Source: Membranipora membranacea (lineage: Eukaryota; Bryozoa; Gymnolaemata; Cheilostomatida; Membraniporidae). Taken from it: DNA of 60,000 bases. Numbering within the stretch: the first letter of the stretch is position 1; every line of letters starts with the position of its first letter. This document shows, piece by piece, positions 52,901 to 60,000 of this stretch. Below the pieces are notes generated by a model, which saw nothing but the letters and a program-made list of their open reading frames with translations, was not told where the DNA came from and made no database searches. The translations under genes and the position numbers were made by a program. The stretch lies in the NCBI GenBank assembly GCA_914767715.1, contig OU612066.1, forward strand, positions 15,879,001-15,939,000. Direction: 5' to 3'.

Positions 52901-55900
52901 ATGTTAGCATATTAACTAATTGTGGTGAACAATATCATATTCAGTACCATAGGTAACGTTTAGCTTAGACATTTCTGATTTGCATCTCAAAGATTTGCTC
53001 CTGTATCTTGAATTGTGACAATTTCATCACTTTTTTATTAGCTGCCATCAAGAAGTCTAGACATTAAAATATGTAGTACCTGTACCTACATCTTTAACTA
53101 GGGGTCAAGCCATCTTACTTACTACCTTGGCTGTCCGAGTACATCCCTTTGGTGGTGAGATGTGGCGCCATAGACTCAGAGTATTTTAAGTTTATGTGTG
53201 GCCGCACCTAACCACCTTGATACAGCAGCCGTTATCTATGATTCCTACAGTGTCAGCATCAGATGTCATAAAATAGTGTTTGGATAATCAGCGATGACAC
53301 ACTCAGTTTTAACATTTAGAATGTGGACCTTTCAATCCTTTGACTTAAATCTTGCTGTTCACTGACCTGATTTTTGACAAGTTTGAGGAACAAAAGCTAA
53401 TGATGTTGGATCTGTTTTTCAGCTGTATTTATTTGATTAAATAATTTTATAGCTGCTGGCATTCCTTCCCGGTCTGGTTCGAATCAATGTGACATCTTTA
53501 GTGAGTCATCTCTCACGTAAACTCTTAGTTCTCATCAAAGATATCAAGGATAAATATCCTTACTCTGTAATATCAATGTACAATCACTGCACGCTTAGAT
53601 CTGGTGAAGAAATTCTTATCTCTGTGATTTGTGTATACCTCAAACGCAAGCTTGCTTCTTGTTTTTGATGAAATCCATGACAAGGCTAAGAGTAGATATT
53701 GATGTAGTCAAGGATATAAACAGTGTTAAAAGGAAAAATTCACTTTTCCGTGTAATAATTTGATATAATTTGGAAATCAAAGAAATGATGAAAATCTGTC
53801 TAGCCTAGATGAGTTGCAATAATATTGACTATGGCTCAATTTTTGTCGCTTAGTAGATGAAAAGGGTGAACCACAGCTCTGCATTTTTGCCAATGAATTT
53901 ATAAGGCACGTTATAAAGATGCTTGCATAACAAGAATATCAATCAATGTAATACACCATTCTATAGGGAAACTGTAATAATAATAGTAAAAAATAAACCT
54001 AAATGATAGCATTTGAGCCAACACCTTTTTCCAGAAACAACATTCACCGAATTTTAACATGGACATCATTTTTATTTACTGCGACGGGACTAAACATTCT
54101 GGTTTCGTGTGTGGTTGTTCCCGGATCTGTTGAGTTGTCTAAATTGTTACACATATACCTGTTGATAACGTGTCCATTATTGCCTCTGTTAGTCTGATGA
54201 ATATGAGGTGCGCTAATAAGAAAGAATTGGTTGAGAATGAGTGATCAGCACATGGTACATGTGTTTTTCGTCTAGGTTATTTTCGGTATTTGGTATTTCA
54301 CCTTCTTTTCAAACAAGCGAACATTCTGTTATTAATAGAGAGCTTTCTGATATTAATAGTCAGAATTTGATCTTCTATCAAGATGTGTGGGCAATTTTCT
54401 GGTTTAGAAATTAGCTTCTGTTACGGTGAGGCTATGAAGCTGTCTTAGATGTAGACAGGTTTCTGTTCAAACTGTCGGAAAATTAGAGTCATTATTTTTA
54501 AATGAAACCACTCATTATATTACCCAACCTCTAGATTATGCTAATATGGTAGGACATTAGTTCTGATATGTCGCATCAAAATGAAACATTACATTTTATT
54601 GTCAACCTGGTTTAATAAGGCAATCCCACCTTTTGCACTCTGAACTGATATATATACTAATTATACTCACATAAACAGACCCTGGTATTAATTTATTGAT
54701 TATATAAAATATATTAATCAGCTTAATTGATTAATGAGAACTTATAGTCTTAGCACTTGCGAAATCACCAATAAACTGCACCTAGCATTTAATGATTTTA
54801 CAAATTTTGTGAGAAAATGAGCATCTTGACCCTTGTCATCTTGATGTCAGAGCAAACATGAAAGCAGCCACCAGATTTTTTATGGCACTTTAGGCTAGCA
54901 ACCTAAATATACCTGAAAACTGATCCCACACAGGCTTCTGTTAGTGACAGTTGTCTAAAAGTTTCTAAACACCAGCATTCTATCTAGAGCTATCATGTCA
55001 TGTTATCCAAAATGATAATCACACGTAATCCGGTAACTATACCAAAAAAACTTAACACGTGACATCACTCAACTTCTTCTTTTAAATCAACCTGCAGCTA
55101 AGCAAATCATTTTTTTTGGTAACTATTGCCATGCTAAGACACTGAAGGCATCTGTAACTTAGAATTTAGAGTCTCGAGTTTATTATATTCACCATCACAG
55201 TATCATTCATGCAAAACATGTAGATAGAATTGGGTGGTCTATTAAAAATAGGAGTTGTGCTGTATGATGTCATCATCAATCTACGTTGCCAATCACCGAA
55301 AATAAGATAACGATTGACATTTTCAAAAAAGTACTTAGTCAAGGATTTCTAGCTGTTCCTATTGTCACATTAATCAGTTTGCGTTGCGTCATTAAATATT
55401 ACACATTGTCTCTCTCACCAAGAATATCTCCTCTGACTCATAGATCCTCCATGGTCAAGACCGAGGAGCCCACAATCCGTGTGAAAATATGATTGTGGTT
55501 AAAATCTTAATATCATACTGGTACCCGATGATTGGCCAAGAAAAACCTGTGGTTTCTATTCAATAATATTGAATAATTGAAATAATTATGGCTATATCTA
55601 ATAAAATTCTTAAACAACCGATTTAGCATAAAAGTGCATTAGTTGATAGAGATGTGGTCTAGAAATAAAACACATTACTTGACAAATTAGCAATCAGACC
55701 TCAATGACCTCAAGTGGATGGTGTATTAATTTGATGCCTGCCTAGGGTTGGATTCTACCATGTCTCTGGTTTTATGATAATTGCCCACCACAAAATAGAG
55801 AAAGTGGCTCCGCACCAAGCTTCTATCCCTTCAAACCCCTTCTGACGAAACCTCCCTTCTTAACGTGGTGACACCTCCCATTGGCTGGCTCGCTGGCGGC

Positions 55901-56946
55901 TTATCATTGATAATTAATGGTAATTTTTTTATACACAATCAAAATTTAGTGTAATAACACAAAGGAGGCGTCATTGTGCATTGGTGGATGAAAATCTTTC
56001 ACATCTTTCTGCATGGATGACGATGGGCTGAACTGGGCTCAACAAAAGCGGTTGGCTTACGACAGTTTGCATCAGAACATCTTGAGCCAGATCAGCGAGC
56101 ACTTTGTTTCTGATATTCTCTTGATCTATCTTTCAGCATCTTGATAACTTTAGTATCACCAACAAACACACTTTTACCTTGATTTCTAATTGATATATTG
56201 AGGATCTCTTTTCTGTGCAAAAAGGTATACAAGTGGTTTCCATTTCACAATATTCGTGCATAACATGGGTTGGCAAAGTCAGCGTGTTTGGTTGTTTACC
56301 ACCAGCACGCTTTAACAAAGCGCCAATGTATGCTGTTGGTTAATTTTTAAGGACTCCAATGGTAGTGAGAACAACTTTGTTTCATGACATTGGCTCAGAA
56401 GAGGCTGTATTTTTGTTTAGTTTGGTAGCGATAGTATTTTTATTCAAATCACAGCTTTGTATTAATTATGATGTCATGGTGGTAATGGCCTGGCTATTAA
56501 AGCATTGTGTCAACAACATAGATTTCATTGGCTCCTGCTGCCAACCACAGCACTTGCTGCCAGCGTTCAAAACGCAGACCAAACCTCGGCATCGATACAT
56601 TTTACTCGGTGTATAAATAGTCTCTCAGCTGATGGTTTTACCAGCGTACACTAATAAAGAGCTTTTTACATAATGTTCCAGCCATTATGGTGGTTAATTA
56701 TGTTTCAATCAAGCTGAACCCACCGAGACTTGCGATCCATTAGTCAGAGACAAAGTTAGTGCATTTATTGTGAAAATCAAAGCATGTGGCCAAATGAAAA
56801 TACGTTAATAGGTGCCAAGTACTAGTTAAATCACCAAGTTATTCCAGTGTGGAGATTTATAAGGCTTTGGTGCTCTGATGGTGGCTGTCATTTAAAGATT
56901 ATCTCTCAACCGATTAACATCTCTCTCTTTCTCTCTCTTCAAACAG
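49926..56946. other. 7-kb divergent intergenic region (TTLL7 5' side to the plus-strand gene)
   Basis: TTLL7 reads leftward and the next gene rightward, so both promoters should lie here. No supported exon was found. Candidates considered were a short 'MVKTEEPTI' exon near 55452, weakly possible as an upstream coding exon of the plus-strand gene, and a TATA box at 56612. CCAAT-type boxes (ATTGGCT) occur at 55879, 56390 and 56528. Confidence 0.5.
56612..56619 (+). promoter_or_regulatory. Candidate TATA box
   Basis: TATAAATA lies about 335 bp before the first supported plus-strand exon, with ATTGGCT (CCAAT on the other strand) about 85 bp upstream. A transcription start near 56645 would leave a short untranslated exon ending at a site such as AAA|GTTAGT near 56751. 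Confidence 0.45.
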
Positions 56947-57556
56947 AACTCAGCACAAGGATTGTTACAGATATGACTATGATCTGTAATCAAACAAACT
57001 CAACGGCAGCGCCGTGGGTTAGCTACACCAGCATGGTGGCCAGTATCAAACCAGAGCCTCTATCTTACGGACAATACGGCGGATCATACCCTGAGGCGGG
57101 CTCTCCATACAGCAGCACAGGTTCTCCCTATGCTCCTACATCACCATACACTGCCCCAGTGGAGGTAGCGGCAGCCCCAGCAGACTATCAACTTGACAAC
57201 GACTTACAAGATATCAAACTGGAAGAGCTTGATAATCTGGACAATGAAATCAACGAGCTAGTAATGAACGATGCTCGATCTCTGGAACAGATGAGAAGCT
57301 CAGTGAGTCCTCAGAGCAGATGTAGTTCAGATATTGAGTGCGGAGGATCTCCCGCTCCATCCACAGACTGCTGGTACGACCAGAGAGTGCCATCAGCAGG
57401 TTCACCCTTTATCAGAGACACTGACAGCGCTGGACTGTACACACAGGATAACACAACGCCGACAGCAATAAAACAACAAGTACCCGCAGCACCAATCCAT
57501 TACCAACCACAGCAAACCTCCTACACCCACCCCTTACATCATTTCAACTCATCCAG
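56947..57556 (+). CDS. Putative regulator gene, exon with the likely start
   Basis: Acceptor after a long CT-rich tract (CTCTCTTCAAACAG), donor CCAG|GTAAGC. ATG at 56973 has G at -3; a second ATG follows two codons later. Carries the Ser/Pro/Tyr-rich and acidic segments. Confidence 0.78.
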
Positions 57557-59310
57557 GTAAGCTATAATAATTGCTGGCTTTTCAGTCATTAGCGAGCATC
57601 ATCGGGCTAAATTAAACATAGCCTGATCTATACATAACCCCCATTTGCGTCAGCAATACCTTACTATCACATTTCCCTTTGGAGTATCATGCCAAATTTC
57701 TTAACAGCCTACGATAATTATTGCAATCAGATACAAAAAACCTTGAGAAGGCATTCAGCAACCGCAATAAGGCTGTCTTTTAGTATTTTGGTTATTTTGT
57801 TTTTTCTTGTTGCCAAAATCAGCAAACAGTTTGAGCTTGCATAAATGTTTTGTAACTATTTTTGGGCGCCGTGACCAATACAAAAAATTGATACGTGATA
57901 ATTGAGGATGATCCGTCTGAAAGGTGAACGGTTTCTTTCAAGCAGAACTTGGTCCTATTCATGCAACCATCATCCATTGTAAATAATCAGTGTTTGGAAC
58001 AGATTGTACGAGTGGTGTGGTCACTTAGAGCAACTCACGGATTTATGTCTCATCGCTCTTAGTCCATGGGGTGATGAGAATTACGCCGATGAGGTGTTAG
58101 GATGTGTGACTTGGGCATGTGGGCTGTATCACAGACATAACAATGAGTAACTAAAAATGTTGGACTGTCTGTGAAATCATCCCATTGACGAATTTTGGTA
58201 TGGGATGATGAGTGCCTTACGTTTGATAAATTACATTTTGGAACAATGCCTATATGTGATAAATCATTTTGTTTAAAACTCCATTTTTATTTAAAAAATG
58301 CTAATGATACTGGCAATTGTTTGATAAATGAGGGCAATGTGTCTTCTAGGAGTATTCAATTACATAATGAATGTGATAGTGATTTTTTAGTGCTGTAAAA
58401 ACATCATTCATCAGAAATGCAGAGCATAAAAATTTCATGGCTGGATTTATTTGAAAACACGTATGGTATGCCAGTTTTTATGCAGAAAGAGATCTTGTAA
58501 CACCAGCGTAACTGCAAAACAATTATTACAATATCAGAAGGGTTTCAAATTGATATAAGACACTAATTATTTGATGCTTATGTCTGGATCATAAATCTGC
58601 AATACTGCTGCCTTAACAGCTGCCATAAAGCGTTACGCCTTCACAACTTCAACTCGCTGCCATTTCATTCCGACACAAATCATTCCAAGCTGTCAAAACT
58701 CTAAAAACATCATAAACGCGTCTCACCAACGCAACGCAATCCCAATTTGTCCTATAGCATTTTTTGTTCTTTGTTTCTTTCAGATATGCTCATCACTTAC
58801 ATCAACAACAACAGTACAATCAACAGCACTGTAGACCAGTGGCAGTACACAATCATCAGCATATGATGGGCGGCGCAGCACCACCCCCTACTTACGAAGA
58901 ACATGTGATGCACTATACTATGATGGACAGACATCATTACCCACATTATCCAACTGCCCTCTACGAAGAGTATGACCCAGATGGTGAGTGGAAATGAAAC
59001 TTTATATTCTCTTAATTTTTTAAGTGGGTTTTATATCTATTCCAGGGTTCCAGGGTTGCTAACAATTAAATGTGTTTGAAAACTATCGCATTTCTGAGAA
59101 CACCTAAAAAGTTGCCATAAACTAGCAGGATTTCCCAAAAATACGATAGCATCATACCACCAAGATGTACGACATACAAGATATCTACCTAAATTTGGCA
59201 TAATGTTACACGGTTTTTTACCTATTATTCATTTTTATCTATTTCAGAGAACAACCAAGCTGTGCTAGAAGAATACAAGAACAAGCTGATGGAGCGAATA
59301 AGATCACAAG
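56947..59310 (+). CDS. Putative transcriptional regulator, N-terminal part, 3'-partial, three visible exons
   Basis: Exons 56947-57556, 58784-58983 and 59248-59310 join by GT-AG introns with closed phases and run off in mid-codon. From the likely start ATG at 56973 (MTMICNQTNS), about 282 residues are visible. The first ~190 are low-complexity: IKPEPLSYGQYGGSYPEAGS, SPYSSTGSPYAPTSPY, then an acidic amphipathic stretch DLQDIKLEELDNLDNEINEL and a Ser/Pro region. Next comes a His/Gln-rich part with HHLHQQQQYNQQ and APPPTYEEHVMHYTMMD, and then a helical NNQAVLEEYKNKLMERIRSQ. This is the make-up of an activation region of a sequence-specific transcription factor, but no DNA-binding domain is visible and I do not recognise the family. 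The frame is open upstream of the ATG through the acceptor, so an earlier coding exon cannot be excluded. Confidence 0.75.
57557..58783. other. Intron of the putative regulator gene
   Basis: No exon, element or RNA gene recognised. Confidence 0.55.
58784..58983 (+). CDS. Putative regulator gene, second visible exon
   Basis: Acceptor TTTGTTTCTTTCAG, donor GATG|GTGAGT. Encodes 66 residues: His/Gln-rich start, APPPTYEEHV, then HYPHYPTALYEEYDPDG. Confidence 0.85.
59248..59310 (+). CDS. Putative regulator gene, third visible exon
   Basis: Acceptor TATCTATTTCAG, donor CAAG|GTAAGA. Encodes NNQAVLEEYKNKLMERIRSQ, a charged helix. The next exon is outside the window. Confidence 0.82.
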
Positions 59311-59384
59311 GTAAGAATTTTATTCCCTATTGCATCTTTTCCCTGAATTCAATAAATATGTCTGCGGATTGTAAACAAGTCAGG

Positions 59385-59662
59385 AGTGGGCTAAGGGTAA
59401 GGGTAAGGATTTGTGATCTAAAGATCCAGGTTCGATTCCCGGAGCTGTCTGTCATTTCTGATTAGGCACTGGCAAGCCATTCACCCTAGCCAGTATGCAG
59501 TATAAAGATCCCCCTTGGCCTCTTTGACAAAAAAATAGTAGCCGGCAACGACGGGCAATGGTATAGGCTCACTACCTCACACAAGCCACCTGCGCTTAAG
59601 GGGGTCCATTATATAGAGTGATCAAATAAGAATTTGTGTAAAAGAAGGAAAAGAAAAAGAAA
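59385..59662 (+). mobile_element. tRNA-derived SINE with A-rich tail
   Basis: A head with GTGGGCTAAGGGTAAGG and a perfect box-B consensus GGTTCGATTCC (59429-59439) is followed by a unique body of about 200 bp (CACTGGCAAGCCATTCACCC, GGCAACGACGGGCAATGG) and an A-rich tail of AAAAGAAGGAAAAGAAAAAG type. This is the standard architecture of a tRNA-derived SINE. It sits in an intron of the regulator gene. Confidence 0.75.
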
Positions 59663-60000
59663 TTGGTTGGCATAAAAATTGGTGAGAAGATTTGCACATT
59701 CAGACCGACCCATACATAAAAAAATGATATCACTCACGCTCAGATGATTTTCTTAAAATTTTATTGCTTATATCAACAATTAATCTGCGATATCGTCAGC
59801 TGGGTTTTGAGAGAGATGTGATCAAGCTATCTGATGTAATTAAATTCTAGACAGACCCAGACAAACTGTCAGCTATAGGGTTTCCAGTCCGGTGGCTGTA
59901 GTATAACAAACAATTAAACATTGTAACTGATAGTGCACTGATAAATATTTAATCATTTCGAGGGCTTTACACTTCCATCCCATTTGTGATCTTATACAAC
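59663..60000. other. Right-edge intronic sequence
   Basis: No exon recognised; probably the intron after the 59248-59310 exon. Confidence 0.5.

Noticed and set aside
55286-55492. Possible upstream coding exon (MVKTEEPTI...) for the plus-strand regulator gene
   Set aside because: It could splice in phase to 56947 through a weak GTGTGA donor, but there is no conservation or promoter evidence; left as a possibility only.
1-60000. CRISPR arrays, operons, phage or endogenous viral genes
   Set aside because: No regularly spaced identical repeats, no bacterial-type gene packing and no viral structural or replication genes were seen; the only reverse-transcriptase-type sequence is a LINE fragment.

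Overview
This is a window of an AT-rich metazoan (invertebrate) nuclear genome. Coding sequence is broken into short exons with GT-AG introns of 0.1 to 16 kb. The proteins match animal families (BIN3, TTLL7), and the non-coding DNA is crowded with small inverted-repeat elements, tRNA-derived SINE-like sequences, a non-LTR retrotransposon fragment and microsatellites. The closest matches are by family, so the phylum cannot be fixed from the sequence alone. I saw no operons, CRISPR arrays, plasmid or phage genes.

Layout. (1) Plus strand, 2484-24966: six exons of a BIN3-type BAR-domain gene. Its first exon(s) lie upstream of 2484, possibly outside the window. The last intron is 15.7 kb and holds most of the repeats here. 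(2) Minus strand, 27391-25602: a complete four-exon gene for a 209-residue Trp/Tyr/Pro/Gly/Arg-rich protein that I do not recognise; its style is that of ciliary microtubule inner proteins. It converges with BIN3. (3) Minus strand, 49925-28249: a complete 16-exon TTLL7 orthologue (tubulin polyglutamylase), reconstructed with every intron phase closing. It encodes about 1139 residues, of which about 330 are an N-terminal Ser/Gln/Asn/Pro-rich extension coded by one 996-bp exon. (4) 49926-56946: a 7-kb intergenic stretch with no gene I can support, ending in a TATA box. (5) Plus strand, from 56947 to the right edge: the first three visible exons of a gene whose product has a low-complexity, acidic and His/Gln-rich N-terminal half that looks like a transcription-factor activation region. 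Its DNA-binding domain would lie beyond 60000.

How the genes relate. TTLL7 adds glutamate chains to tubulin tails, mainly on axonemal and neuronal microtubules. The small gene just downstream on the same strand may encode another axonemal component, which is an inference from composition only. BIN3 acts in actin and membrane remodelling and shows no evident functional link to its neighbours.

Most unusual observations: a 42-bp element made almost only of two 14-bp terminal inverted repeats and flanked by a perfect 8-bp target duplication; two families of fold-back elements, one sitting 15 bp from a BIN3 splice donor; a fold-back element that abuts the broken end of a reverse-transcriptase fragment; the large disordered TTLL7 extension; and a matched repeat pair lying against two TTLL7 exons.
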